A stretch of 64,000 bases of DNA from CFX2 sp014338005 (GTDB taxonomy: Bacteria; Chloroflexota; Anaerolineae; Aggregatilineales; Phototrophicaceae): positions 1 through 64,000 of the forward strand of contig SZPE01000008.1 in assembly GCA_030263555.1 (NCBI GenBank), written 5' to 3'. The notes below the pieces were generated by a model. It was not told where the DNA came from, ran no database searches, and saw nothing but the letters and a program-made list of their open reading frames with translations. Positions 1 through 8,991 of this stretch are shown here, in pieces (within the stretch, counting starts at the first letter, position 1; each line of letters starts with the position of its first letter). A program made the translations under genes and the position numbers.

Positions 1-283
1 CCGAAACGTGATCTTTTCTTCTTCGTTGAGGTGAAACGTCCTTTTTGCCATGTTCATGATTCTACATCATCTCAACTGGCTTTCACTCCTCAATTAGTTT
101 ATGATATTAGGTTCTTTAAGGCTCATAAAGGGTCGTTTTGTCCAGATAACTTAACGATTCCGTCTTGTTGTTGTGTTTCGGGTCGTTTGTCGGTCAGGGG
201 GTACTCGCCGCATCAGGACAAATTAAGCTATACTGGCAGCGATATTGCTAAGGTGAGTGAGCATTATTGAGTTGAGGTGCGGG
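1..283. other. left-edge non-coding stretch
   Basis: No frame here resembles a known family. The short open frame at 31-270 has an implausible Cys/His/Ser-rich composition. The stretch is visibly richer in A+T than the genes that follow. A -10-like TATACT lies at 229-234, but I see no good -35. It probably holds the promoter and leader of the radical SAM gene, and perhaps the tail of an intergenic region that begins outside the window. Confidence 0.5.
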
Positions 284-1762
284 ATGCGGCACACAGTTTT
301 ACTTTATAATCCCCGAAGCACGTCCCCCGACAAACAGCGGCTGCCGCTTTCTTTGCTGGCGGTTTCGGCGGTGATTGCCGAGGATTATGATCTCGAATTT
401 ATTGACGGCAACCTGATCGCCGACCCGGCGAGCCATATTATTGAGCGGGCCAGGGCGACCGGGGCTAAACTGCTGGCCGTGACCGTCATGCCCGGCCCGC
501 AGCTTCGCCAGGCTGTGCCGGTGTGCCGGGCCGTCAAAACCGCACTGCCGGATTTAACGATTCTGTGGGGCGGTTATTTCCCGACGCAGCATTGGGAAGT
601 GGCCTTACGCAGCGACTTTGTGGATTATGTTATTCAGGGGCAGGGCGAGCCACCTTTCAGAAAATTCGTGGACATGCTGCATTACGGCGGCTCTCCGGCG
701 GATGTGCCTTCTCTGGCCTACAAAAATGGCGGCATTCGTGTGAATCCGCGCGCCCCCTATGTGCCGATGGATAACCTGCCCTGGTATCCCTACGATAAAC
801 TCGACGTAACTGCTTATGTCGGCCACAGCTACCTGGGCAGCCGCGTGCTTTCGCACAACACCAGCTTCGGCTGCCCGTTCGCCTGCAATTTTTGCGCGGT
901 GGTGGCCTTAAGCAGCCGCCGCTGGCTGCCGGAGAGCGCCGAGCGTGTCGCCAGCATCGTCAGCTACCTGCATGACCGCTGGCAGATTAACGGCCTGGAA
1001 TTTCATGATATGGACTTTTTTGTGAGCGAAAAACGCACCGCCGAATTTGCCGAGCGTATCACCGGCAAGGGCATAAGCTGGTGGGGACTGGGACGGGTGG
1101 ACACGCTGATGAGTTATAGTGACGACACCTGGGAAAAGATGAAACGCAGCGGCGCGAGGATGATTTTTATGGGCGCGGAGTCGGGTGACGATGAGACGCT
1201 CAAACGTATGAACAAAGGTGGAAAATCCGGTACGGCTATGACGCTGGCGCTGGTCGAACGTATGAAATATTACGGCATCGTGCCGGAACTGTCGTTCGTG
1301 CTGGGCAACCCGCCCGACCCCGCCGCTGACATCGAAGCGACTATCGCGTTCATTCGCCAGATCAAGCGCCTGAATCCGGCCACCGAGCTGGTGCTGTACA
1401 TCTATACCCCCGTTCCCCAGGAAGGCAGCATTTTGATGGATGAAGCGGTGAGGCTGGGTTTTCGTTTTCCTGAGACGTTGGAAGCCTGGGCCAGCCCGGA
1501 ATGGGCAAAGTTTGCGATGCGGCGCGACCCCGGCACGCCCTGGTTTCGGGATAACGTGCGCCGCCGCGTGCGGGATTTTGAAGCGGTCATCAACGCTTAT
1601 TACCCGACTGTGACCGATATTCGGCTGCAAAAGCACTGGCGGCGGCTGCTGCAAACCCTAAGCGGGTGGCGCTACCGCTTTGAATTTTATGATTGGCCGT
1701 ATGAGTTGAAGGCACTCCAGCGGTTGATTCATTACCGCCGCCCCGAAACAACCGGATTCTAA
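284..1762 (+). CDS. B12-binding-domain radical SAM protein
   Basis: About 492 residues. The N-terminal 150 or so residues look like a cobalamin-binding Rossmann domain. A radical SAM core follows, with the cluster motif C-PFA-C-NF-C (CX3CX2C) about 200 residues in, so it should bind a 4Fe-4S cluster and cleave S-adenosylmethionine. This B12-plus-SAM architecture is common among methyltransferases and ring-modifying enzymes, but the substrate cannot be read from the sequence. I prefer ATG 284 because GAGGTG (274-279) sits 4 bases upstream. A GTG at 257 in the same frame has its Shine-Dalgarno-like bases directly abutting it. The gene stands alone and no partner biosynthetic genes are adjacent. 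Confidence 0.85.
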   Translation: MRHTVLLYNPRSTSPDKQRLPLSLLAVSAVIAEDYDLEFIDGNLIADPASHIIERARATGAKLLAVTVMPGPQLRQAVPVCRAVKTALPDLTILWGGYFPTQHWEVALRSDFVDYVIQGQGEPPFRKFVDMLHYGGSPADVPSLAYKNGGIRVNPRAPYVPMDNLPWYPYDKLDVTAYVGHSYLGSRVLSHNTSFGCPFACNFCAVVALSSRRWLPESAERVASIVSYLHDRWQINGLEFHDMDFFVSEKRTAEFAERITGKGISWWGLGRVDTLMSYSDDTWEKMKRSGARMIFMGAESGDDETLKRMNKGGKSGTAMTLALVERMKYYGIVPELSFVLGNPPDPAADIEATIAFIRQIKRLNPATELVLYIYTPVPQEGSILMDEAVRLGFRFPETLEAWASPEWAKFAMRRDPGTPWFRDNVRRRVRDFEAVINAYYPTVTDIRLQKHWRRLLQTLSGWRYRFEFYDWPYELKALQRLIHYRRPETTGF

Positions 1763-1880
1763 CGTTAATTTCCTGTAATATTCCTGCTCCAAAATTCACA
1801 GGGATGCAAGGTCGCCGCAAGCCAGGGCTGCAAAAATGGCGCATTGAAGAAATAGGGCGTTTATTAGGAGTAGGAATTTT

Positions 1881-2789
1881 ATGCAGCAGGTTGAGCGTCG
1901 AACGATTGAAAAGTTGCTGTGGAAATTGCAGAACGGGACGGGTATGGTGCAGGCGCAGGCGGCGCACAGGTTGGGCGAGGTGGGCGATGCCCGCGCCGTC
2001 GTGCCGCTGATTGCCGCGCTGCACAGCGCGCGCAAACCCGTGCAGCTTCAGGCGGCGCAGGCGCTGGTAAGCATCGGCGAGCCTTCGGTGCTGCCGTTGA
2101 TACAGGTGCTTCGGGAGGACACACCACAGGTCTGGATGCTGGCATCGGCGGCGCTGGTGAAGATTGGCCGTCCGGCGGTTAGGCCGATTCTGGATACGCT
2201 GTCTGACGAGAGCGAGCCGGTTCGGGTGCTGCTGCTGGAAGTGCTGGGGCAGATCGGCGATGCACGGGCGATTGAGCCGCTTATCCAGGCGCTGGACGAC
2301 CCCGGACAGCCGGTGCGGGCGGTCGCAGCTTTGTCGCTGGCGCGGATTGGCGAGCCGGTGGTACTGCCGCTGCTGGCTGTACTCACCGATTTTCAAAACG
2401 AAGGCGCGCGCCGCCATGCGCCGGACATCATGCGGGCTATCGGCGAGCCGGTGGTTCGGCTGCTGCTGGCCGCGATGTGCGAGGGCGGCGAGATGGAGCG
2501 CAATCAGGCGGCCTGGGTATTGAGCCGGATGGGGACACCGGCGATGCCACCGCTGTTGAAGGCGATAGATGATGCCGACGTGCGCGTGCGTTATGCCGCC
2601 GCCTGGGCGCTTGGGCGGACAGGCAGCGAACAAGCCGTTCCTGCGTTGATTCGCCGGCTGGCCGACACGGAACCCTCGCCGATGTCTGGGATGCGCGTCT
2701 GCGACGTGGCCGCGCGCGCGCTGGATACAATCGGGACGCCTGAAGCGTTGGCTGCTGCCGAAGGGTGGCGGTTAAGCCAGATGATGTGA
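1881..2789 (+). CDS. HEAT-repeat protein (PBS-lyase type)
   Basis: 302 residues built almost entirely from helical repeats of about 31 residues. Recurring blocks such as VPLIAAL, LPLIQVL, EPLIQAL and PPLLKAI mark each second helix, and GEVGDARA/GQIGDARA-type loops join the units. This is the HEAT_2/PBS-lyase repeat family, a protein-protein interaction scaffold also found in bilin lyases. There is no catalytic motif and no signal peptide, so it is probably cytoplasmic. ATG 1881 is preceded by AGGAG (1866-1870). Its partner is unknown. The stop lies just upstream of the promoter of the cytochrome gene. Confidence 0.85.
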   Translation: MQQVERRTIEKLLWKLQNGTGMVQAQAAHRLGEVGDARAVVPLIAALHSARKPVQLQAAQALVSIGEPSVLPLIQVLREDTPQVWMLASAALVKIGRPAVRPILDTLSDESEPVRVLLLEVLGQIGDARAIEPLIQALDDPGQPVRAVAALSLARIGEPVVLPLLAVLTDFQNEGARRHAPDIMRAIGEPVVRLLLAAMCEGGEMERNQAAWVLSRMGTPAMPPLLKAIDDADVRVRYAAAWALGRTGSEQAVPALIRRLADTEPSPMSGMRVCDVAARALDTIGTPEALAAAEGWRLSQMM

Positions 2790-2808
2790 AAGCCCGCCGG
2801 CGTGCCGG

Positions 2809-2838
2809 TTGCCATGCGCTGCTGTCGTATGCTATACT
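2809..2838 (+). promoter_or_regulatory. sigma70-like promoter of the cytochrome c gene
   Basis: TTGCCA (2809-2814), an 18-base spacer, then TATACT (2833-2838). It lies about 44 bases before the lipoprotein start codon and after the HEAT-repeat stop, so the cytochrome gene probably has its own promoter. Confidence 0.5.
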
Positions 2839-2881
2839 GTCCGCCGTTCTGTTCCTGCTTTCACAATCGTCAGAGGCAGCC

Positions 2882-3496
2882 ATGCTGAGAAGCGTTTTAC
2901 GTTTATGGCCGGTCGTTTTTGTTGTGTTGATAGCCGCCTGTGGCACGGTTGCCACGCCCGAATGGTCGGAGGAAGCGCAGGAAACGCGCGATGCGCGGGC
3001 GGCGACCGCCGAGCAGCTTACCCTGAGCGCGCCGACGGCCAGACCGACCAACACGCTCACCCCTACTCCGCCGCCGACTGTTACGCCTGCCCCGACGGAT
3101 ACGCCCATGCCAACGGCGGCTGCGCCGACAGCCGTATCCGTCCCGCCAACCGAAGCGCCTACTGCGGCAGCGGCCAGCGTGCCGCAGGGGGACGCGGCCA
3201 ACGGCCAGGTACTTTTTAACGAACTTCAGCCGCAGGCGGGTTTTGCCTGCGCGACCTGCCATTTTTTCAACCAGGAAGCGCAGCTTATCGGCCCTGGCTT
3301 GCTCAACGTTTCGATACGAGCCGAAACGCGAGTCCCCGGCCAGTCGGCCTATGATTATATCCACGAGTCTATCATCAACCCCAGCGCCTATGTAGTAGAG
3401 GGTTTCCCGGATAACCTGATGCCCAAGATTTACGCCGAAATTTTTACCGAGCAGCAAATCAACGACATCATCGCCTATCTGTATACCCTGAAGTAG
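2882..3496 (+). CDS. c-type cytochrome lipoprotein
   Basis: 204 residues. The signal peptide ends in a lipobox (LIAAC, lipidated Cys around residue 20). A linker of about 80 residues rich in Thr, Pro and Ala follows, then a mono-heme cytochrome c domain with the heme motif CATCH. A likely distal Met ligand is in DNLMPK. It should sit on the outer face of the membrane and carry electrons for a respiratory enzyme. The frame is open upstream to 2765, but the Met at 2882 starts a classic lipoprotein signal and lies downstream of the promoter at 2809-2838. No oxidase or reductase gene is adjacent, so its partner is unknown. Confidence 0.85.
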   Translation: MLRSVLRLWPVVFVVLIAACGTVATPEWSEEAQETRDARAATAEQLTLSAPTARPTNTLTPTPPPTVTPAPTDTPMPTAAAPTAVSVPPTEAPTAAAASVPQGDAANGQVLFNELQPQAGFACATCHFFNQEAQLIGPGLLNVSIRAETRVPGQSAYDYIHESIINPSAYVVEGFPDNLMPKIYAEIFTEQQINDIIAYLYTLK

Positions 3497-3531
3497 GCGG
3501 CAAGTTCGGTTGTTTTTCTGGAGCGATAAAC

Positions 3532-3568
3532 AGAGGCGCGGCAGCCAACCGTCGCCTCTATGATTTTT
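3532..3568 (+). terminator. terminator after the cytochrome gene
   Basis: AGAGGCG (3532-3538) pairs with CGCCTCT (3553-3559), and a run of five T follows at 3564-3568. It overlaps the stop of the convergent kinase gene. Confidence 0.45.
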
Positions 3569-5804
3569 CGCACCGCCGGTCGCTGATCTGGACGGTTTCG
3601 CCTTCCAGATCAAGGTCTGCGGGCATTTGCGGAAGCTGTAAACCCACCGAAGCCGTCAGCGGCAGGGCGATGAATACAGCCGTACCCTGAAACTGTTTGC
3701 TGCGGATTTCAACTTTGCCGCCGTGCGCCTCGATAATCTGGCGGGCGATGGTTAAACCCTGCCCCATTCCCGGCGCGTGGATGGCGCGTCCGTTGGCTGT
3801 GACCGGCGCGCCGCGATAAAAGCGGGTGAAGATGTGCGGCAGGTCGTCCGGCGCGATGCCAACCCCGTTGTCGCGCACGCGCAGGAGCGCGTAACCGTTG
3901 GTTTCGCCCCGGATGTCCAGGATGATTTTTCCGCCCGGCGGCGTGTATTTAATGGCGTTATCCACCAGGTTGCCCAGCGCCCAGCGCAGGCGGCGCTCGT
4001 CGCCCAACACGTACAAACCCTTACGTTCGATGCTGACATCCAGCGTCAGATTGGCCGCCTGGGCGATCTGACGCCATTCGTTGGCGATAGTCCAGATGAG
4101 CGTATCCAGCAGCAGAGGACGCTGCCCTTCCTGGATGCCGGGAATATCTATCGCGCTGAGCTGGCGCATTTCCGAAATCAGCTTTTGCAGGGCGACGGCA
4201 TGACGCGCCAGTTCGCGGGGAAGGCCGGCCTGGGGCTGGCGGCTGTATTCGGCGCGCGCCGTCTCAGAGATCGGTTTCTGAACATCTTTTGCCATGCGGT
4301 CTAGCATGGCCTCGCGGGCGCGCTCCAGACGCACTTCGGCGGTGATGTCGCGCAGCAGGATCACCGTCCCGACGCGCTCGTTGGATAAATTCATCACGGC
4401 GGTGGCCTGGGCGGAAAGCATCCGGTTATCCAGTTCCACCTGGCGAGGGTCGCCCAGCGCGTACAGGCCGGGCGCTAAAGCCGGTCCCAAAAGGTCGGTG
4501 ACGGCGGCGGTCAGGTCGCGCAGGCCGGCGCTGTGAACGAGGCGCTGCGAACCCATCAGTTTTTTAGCGGCTTCGTTCATCAAAACCACCTGGCCGTCGT
4601 TGTCCTGCACGATGATGCCGTCCGGCAGCGATTCCAGCACCGCCGTCAAGTGTTCGGCTTCGCGGCGCTGGCGGCGCAGCGAGCCGCGCAGGGCGTCCTG
4701 CCGTTCCTGCACGTAGTCGGCGTAACGGTCGAGCGCGTGGCCGATGGCGCCGATTTCGTCGTTGGCTTTCATGCCCGTGCGGGCGAACATCTGGCCGCTG
4801 GTCAGGTCGGCGGCTACACGCGCCACGCGGTTCGCGCGGCTGACGACTAAACGGTTAACGGCAGCGAAAACTACAATCACCGCCGCGCCCGCTACCAGGG
4901 CCATCACCAGCCCGGTGACCTGCCGCCCCAATTCCGCGAGTATGGGGATGCTGTCCGGGGCGAAAGCGCCGATTATGCCGAGAACGGTTGGCCCAAACCG
5001 GAATGGCAGGTAGGCCGCCCGGTATAACTCGCCGTTGATGTCAAGCGTTTGAACCGGCGCTTCTGTCACGAGCGCCCGCTCAAAAATCTCCGGCGGCAGC
5101 GCCAGCGCGCCGGGTGTTTCGCCGGTCAGCGCCAGCGTGGTGCGGATGAGCGCGCCGTCCGGCCCATAAATGGCGAGTTCGATGAGGGCGCTGTTTTGAA
5201 GTTCGTTCAACACTTTTTCCAACCGCTGCCCTACCAACACAATGCCGGAGGGTGGATTCGCGTCCCCGACCGGAACGGCGGTGTAGAGCAGCGTATTTTC
5301 GGCGGTGCGAACCAGGCCGGTTGAGCCGACGAAGGCCGAGTCCAGAACGCCGCGCACGACCGGCTCGCGGCTTAAGTCTGTGCCGGTGCTGACGGCGTAA
5401 TCGCCGGTTTCCCGGTTTTCGACGCGCAGCAGACCCAGGATTTCAACCCCCTCGGCGTCGGTGACGATGATACTGTCTAATCCGCCCAGCCGGGCCGGGC
5501 CGTCCAGCAGCGCCCGTAACGCTTCGGCATCGCGTTCGTGGATGGCGTCCGCCAGGCCCGCCGTGAAAGCTGCGCGCTGGGCTTCGTAACGCCGGGTTTC
5601 ATAGAGCGCGGCAGCGCGTTGGTCAATTGCGCGGCTGCCCTGGCGCAGCAGATTTTCCTGCGAGATATACATCTCGCCGCCGAGATGTTTCGCCAGCAGG
5701 TATGCTCCGCTCATGGCCGCCACCAGTATGACGGCGAACAGCGGCAGAATGAGCCGCCATTGCAGCGACACAAAACGCGGCGGATGTTTTCTGGCGTCTG
5801 GCAT
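3558..5804 (-). CDS. membrane PAS histidine-kinase-like protein lacking the phospho-acceptor His
   Basis: 748 residues. TM1 is at about 16-38, an extracytoplasmic sensor region (Cache-like by layout) at about 40-295, and TM2 at about 297-318. HAMP, PAS (about 385-490), a DHp-like region and a C-terminal HATPase follow. The HATPase keeps the N box (NLVDNAIKYT), G1 box (DNGVGIAP) and G2 region (GQGLTIAR). In the soluble kinase at 20301-21530, which is clearly a paralogue, the H box reads SHELRTP. The aligned segment here reads AKDVQKP, so the phospho-acceptor His is Lys506 (codon 4287-4289). It may be a pseudokinase or a partner of another kinase. It lies downstream of the M23 peptidase gene on the same strand. 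Confidence 0.85.
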   Translation of the reverse strand: MPDARKHPPRFVSLQWRLILPLFAVILVAAMSGAYLLAKHLGGEMYISQENLLRQGSRAIDQRAAALYETRRYEAQRAAFTAGLADAIHERDAEALRALLDGPARLGGLDSIIVTDAEGVEILGLLRVENRETGDYAVSTGTDLSREPVVRGVLDSAFVGSTGLVRTAENTLLYTAVPVGDANPPSGIVLVGQRLEKVLNELQNSALIELAIYGPDGALIRTTLALTGETPGALALPPEIFERALVTEAPVQTLDINGELYRAAYLPFRFGPTVLGIIGAFAPDSIPILAELGRQVTGLVMALVAGAAVIVVFAAVNRLVVSRANRVARVAADLTSGQMFARTGMKANDEIGAIGHALDRYADYVQERQDALRGSLRRQRREAEHLTAVLESLPDGIIVQDNDGQVVLMNEAAKKLMGSQRLVHSAGLRDLTAAVTDLLGPALAPGLYALGDPRQVELDNRMLSAQATAVMNLSNERVGTVILLRDITAEVRLERAREAMLDRMAKDVQKPISETARAEYSRQPQAGLPRELARHAVALQKLISEMRQLSAIDIPGIQEGQRPLLLDTLIWTIANEWRQIAQAANLTLDVSIERKGLYVLGDERRLRWALGNLVDNAIKYTPPGGKIILDIRGETNGYALLRVRDNGVGIAPDDLPHIFTRFYRGAPVTANGRAIHAPGMGQGLTIARQIIEAHGGKVEIRSKQFQGTAVFIALPLTASVGLQLPQMPADLDLEGETVQISDRRCEKS

Positions 5805-5861
5805 ATGGTTTACTCCACGAACCCTTAACGCAGCACCGGGGCAGCAATATGCTCTCTAAAC

Positions 5862-5867
5862 ATTATA
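5862..5867 (-). promoter_or_regulatory. possible -10 box before the kinase-like gene
   Basis: A perfect TATAAT on the minus strand, about 58 bases upstream of the kinase-like start. No good -35 is visible, so this is only a candidate. Confidence 0.3.
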
Positions 5868-5907
5868 GAGGTTTCTGCCAGGATGCGCCTATCGGAAAAA
5901 GGGGCTA

Positions 5908-6816
5908 TCAGCACGTGCCATAACCCCGGTCTTCAAAAGTCAGGGGGTCTACCGGCACATCGTTAATGCGGGTTTCGTAGTGAACGTGCGGGCCGCTGCT
6001 GTTGCCGGTGCTGCCGCTCCAACCGATAATCGCGCCCCTGTAGACGAAATCGCCGACGCTGACGTTGGGCGCGTTGAGGTGCGCGTAGTAGGTGATATAT
6101 GCGCCGTTCTGGACGATGACGAGATTGCCGTAGCCGAAGGTGTTCCATCCTGCCCAGGTGATGACGCCGCTGTGCGTGGTTATCACCGGCGTGCCGATAG
6201 AAGCGGCCATGTCAATGCCGGCGTGGCGGCTGTTGAAATACTGAGTGAGCGGGCCGTCAACCGGCCTGCCGGCGGGCGCGCAGTTGTCCGCAGTATATGT
6301 ATACGCGCCGTATGGTACGGAAGCAGCGAAAGCCTGCACCGTCGCCACCAGATCGGGAGTCGGCGTGCCGGGCGCGGCGGTCGGGATGACCGGCATGGGC
6401 AGCGGCGGAGAAGTCGGATAAGGCAGAGACGGCATCTGCGCCGCCTGAACGATGGGCGTGGGTGTGGCAAACGGCGTCACCGGCAGCGTGAAGCGCGTGT
6501 TGCCGGTGCGCGGCAGGTAAGCGCCGATAGGCGGCAGCGCCGCGCCGGATGCCACCAGCGGGACATCGCCATATTGCGGCTGGCCGCGCTCAAGGTAGGC
6601 CGCGATGGCCGGGTCTAAACGGGGCAGGGGGTCGCCCGGCGTGGCCGGCAGGGGCGGCAGCGGGACCGATGCCAAGATGATGACCGCCTGCGTGGGGACG
6701 GCCAGGCTGCCGAGTTTTCCGGCGAAGTAGGCCAGCCCTCCGACCATTCCCGCCATGACGCTGGCGGCGAGCAGGTAGCGACCACAGGTTTTGATGAATG
6801 TCGCAATACCGCGCAT
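5908..6816 (-). CDS. membrane-anchored M23 (LytM-type) peptidase
   Basis: 302 residues: an N-terminal TM segment (about 14-33), a long Pro/Thr/Ala-rich linker, then a C-terminal M23 domain. Zinc ligands are visible as HAGID (HxxxD) and HVHYE (HxH). Family members cut peptidoglycan cross-links or, when degenerate, activate amidases; here all the ligands are present. The linker should carry the domain through the wall. It is followed by the kinase-like gene on the same strand, 103 bases away, and is divergent from the PHP gene. Confidence 0.9.
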   Translation of the reverse strand: MRGIATFIKTCGRYLLAASVMAGMVGGLAYFAGKLGSLAVPTQAVIILASVPLPPLPATPGDPLPRLDPAIAAYLERGQPQYGDVPLVASGAALPPIGAYLPRTGNTRFTLPVTPFATPTPIVQAAQMPSLPYPTSPPLPMPVIPTAAPGTPTPDLVATVQAFAASVPYGAYTYTADNCAPAGRPVDGPLTQYFNSRHAGIDMAASIGTPVITTHSGVITWAGWNTFGYGNLVIVQNGAYITYYAHLNAPNVSVGDFVYRGAIIGWSGSTGNSSGPHVHYETRINDVPVDPLTFEDRGYGTC

Positions 6817-6919
6817 GAACAGGTGATTCGCAGCCTCTTATACAAACCTTAGCCGTTTTTTATCCTTCCCAGTTTATCATCGAGTCGTTTATATCGAACC
6901 TGAAGGAGAGCGTGGAATT

Positions 6920-7675
6920 GTGGATACATTACCTTCAGGCCGCGCGGATATTCACATGCACACTCGCGCCAGCGACGGCATGGCGACGGCGCGGCAGGTG
7001 CTGGATTATGTGGCTCGTCGCGGCCATCTCGATGTGATTGCAATCACCGATCATGATATGCTGGATGCCAGCCTGTGGGCCTATGAACAGCGCGCCTGGT
7101 ACCCGTTTGATGTGATCCCCGGCGTGGAAATAACGGCCGTTGAAGGCCATGTGCTGGGACTGTGGGTGACACAGCCGATCCCGAAGAAAATGTCGGTGGT
7201 GGAAACGGCGGCTGCCATCCATGAACAGGGTGGCATCGCTATCCTGGCGCATCCCGGCGAAATTCTGATCGCCGGACGTTACTTTTTGCGTTACTTGCGC
7301 CAGCCGCAGGTGTTACTATCATGGGGAATTGATGGTGTTGAAGTTTTTAATGCCGGGACGATGACGCCGGGTAATAACCGTATCGCGCGGAAGCTTGGCA
7401 GCCAACTGCCGCTTCCGGTCGTCGGAAACAGCGACGCGCATACCCTGAGTGCTATCGGCTGTGGCCGGACGCGCTTCCCTGGACGATCAGCAGCCGATTT
7501 CCGTCTGGCGCTGGCCCGGCGGCAGACAGCAGCGGAGGGGGCATCATGGCCTATAACCGACTATTTGAAGCTCTCACCCAGTTCGATACGACGGAAATTG
7601 AACGCATCTTTGGAAACGAGTATGCGTTTGACACATCTGAATCGTTTTCCGGCCTGGCCCCGGTCAAACGAGTAG
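6920..7675 (+). CDS. PHP-domain phosphoesterase
   Basis: 251 residues with the PHP metal motifs in order: DIHMHTRASDG, ITDHD, PGVEI, ILAHPGE and GNSDAH. These make a di/trinuclear metal site that hydrolyses phosphoesters. Related free-standing proteins act on nucleotide or sugar phosphates (YciV/RNase AM group), but the substrate here is not evident. The GTG start at 6920 has GAAGGAGA about 10 bases upstream. The last 43 codons overlap the start of the glycosyltransferase gene in another frame. The two are therefore probably co-transcribed, and a role in glycolipid or nucleotide-sugar metabolism is possible. Confidence 0.85.
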   Translation: MDTLPSGRADIHMHTRASDGMATARQVLDYVARRGHLDVIAITDHDMLDASLWAYEQRAWYPFDVIPGVEITAVEGHVLGLWVTQPIPKKMSVVETAAAIHEQGGIAILAHPGEILIAGRYFLRYLRQPQVLLSWGIDGVEVFNAGTMTPGNNRIARKLGSQLPLPVVGNSDAHTLSAIGCGRTRFPGRSAADFRLALARRQTAAEGASWPITDYLKLSPSSIRRKLNASLETSMRLTHLNRFPAWPRSNE

Positions 7676-8847
7676 TGATTGTCGCCGAGGCCTTTTTACC
7701 AAAGGTTGACGGCGTTTCCAAATCGGCGTATTTGACGATGCGCCATTTGCAGCGCACAGGGCGCGAGGTGCTGGTGCTTGCCCCGGACATCGCGCCGACA
7801 TCAATCGGGCCAACCCGCGTGGTTCCGCTGCCATCATTCGGCGTGCCGCTGGCCCCGGAGACGCGCATCGCCCTGCCGACGCCGGTCATCGGCGATTATC
7901 TGGACGAATTTAAACCCGACCTCATTCATCTGTTCAGCCCGGCGCTGCTGTCGGTTTCCGCCATGCTGGCGGGCCGCCGCCGCAGCCTGCCCATCGTGGC
8001 GAACTACCAGACCGATCTACCGGCTTACGCGCATCATTACGGCCTGCATTTTCTTTCGCAGCCCACCCGCGACTGGCTGCGTTACATCCACAACGGCTGC
8101 CACCTCACGCTTGTGCCGTCGAACTATACGCTGCGCCAGTTGCAGAGCTGGGGATACCATCGCCTGCGGCGTTGGGGGCGGGGCGTCAACGGCCAGCGTT
8201 TTAACCCGGCGCACCGCACCCAGGCCTGGCGTGAAAAACTGCTGAACGGGCGCGATCCCGATTCGCTGCTGTGCATTTATGTAGGGCGGCTGGCGGTCGA
8301 AAAACGGGTAGACCTGCTGGTGGAAGTCGCGCGTTTGCCGGGCGTGGCGCTGACGATTATCGGCGACGGCGCGATGCGCGGCGAACTGGAGGAGTTGTTC
8401 GCGGGGACGAACACGCATTTTATGGGATATTTGTTTGGGGACGATCTTTCTCGCGCTTTTGCCAGCGCCGACGTGTTTATGTTCACCGGCCCGGCGGAAA
8501 CGTTCGGCCAGGTCGTTCAGGAGGCGATGGCCTCTGGGCTGCCCGGCGTGGTCATTAATCAGGGCGGCGTGGCTGATTTGGTGGTAGATGGCGAAACCGG
8601 CTATCTGTGCGAGGACGACCCGGCATCTTTTGCTGCCGCCGCGCGCCGCCTGCGTGATGACCTGGATTTACGCCGCCGACTTTCCGAAAATGCCCGCCGC
8701 GCCGCCGAACGCCAACCCTGGAGCGCGATCATGGCGCAGCTTGAAGCCTATTATACCGAAGCGATTCAGGTCAATAACCGCATGAAACGAATGTTTCCAC
8801 CCAACGGGTTGAATATCCCACTGCCGGTTTTATTCCGGCCTCGCTAG
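7546..8847 (+). CDS. GT4-family glycosyltransferase
   Basis: 433 residues with a GT-B fold. The N-terminal Rossmann domain starts at KRVVIVAEAFLPKVDG (about residue 44). The C-terminal donor-binding domain has GDGAMRGEL and the EX7E motif (ETFGQVVQE), followed by SGLPGVV. It resembles the alpha-mannosyl/glucosyl transferases of glycolipids (MgtA/SqdX group). It should be a cytoplasmic or peripheral membrane enzyme using a nucleotide sugar. ATG 7546 has a strong GGAGG just upstream but makes a 130-base overlap with the PHP gene. GTG 7675 is an alternative start that would reduce the overlap to one base and trim 43 poorly conserved residues. Confidence 0.88.
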   Translation: MAYNRLFEALTQFDTTEIERIFGNEYAFDTSESFSGLAPVKRVVIVAEAFLPKVDGVSKSAYLTMRHLQRTGREVLVLAPDIAPTSIGPTRVVPLPSFGVPLAPETRIALPTPVIGDYLDEFKPDLIHLFSPALLSVSAMLAGRRRSLPIVANYQTDLPAYAHHYGLHFLSQPTRDWLRYIHNGCHLTLVPSNYTLRQLQSWGYHRLRRWGRGVNGQRFNPAHRTQAWREKLLNGRDPDSLLCIYVGRLAVEKRVDLLVEVARLPGVALTIIGDGAMRGELEELFAGTNTHFMGYLFGDDLSRAFASADVFMFTGPAETFGQVVQEAMASGLPGVVINQGGVADLVVDGETGYLCEDDPASFAAAARRLRDDLDLRRRLSENARRAAERQPWSAIMAQLEAYYTEAIQVNNRMKRMFPPNGLNIPLPVLFRPR

Positions 8848-8921
8848 CGGAGTCATAGGGACAGCCGGCGCGTCAGGAATCCGTAGGGTTTCCGGCAGGG
8901 TAAGCGGCGGTGTAACGCCGA

Positions 8922-8950
8922 TTGAAAGACTGTAATTTGTTTTGTATGCT
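8922..8950 (+). promoter_or_regulatory. promoter of the secreted-protein gene at 8992
   Basis: TTGAAA (8922-8927), a 17-base spacer, then TATGCT (8945-8950), 41 bases before the start codon at 8992. It lies in the 144-base gap after the glycosyltransferase, which holds nothing else recognisable. Confidence 0.5.
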
Positions 8951-8991
8951 TTCTGGTGGTCACAATTATTCACCATCAGGAGGCTTAATGT

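Noticed and set aside
31..270. Short open frame at the left edge
   Set aside because: Cys/His/Ser-rich, no Shine-Dalgarno sequence and no homologue that I can recognise.
1590..2633. 347-codon open frame antisense to the HEAT-repeat gene
   Set aside because: Arg/His/Gln/Pro-rich shadow translation without a domain.
7546..7675. Frameshift that would fuse the PHP and glycosyltransferase genes
   Set aside because: Both genes have intact core domains and a strong Shine-Dalgarno sequence precedes the second; overlap explains the arrangement.
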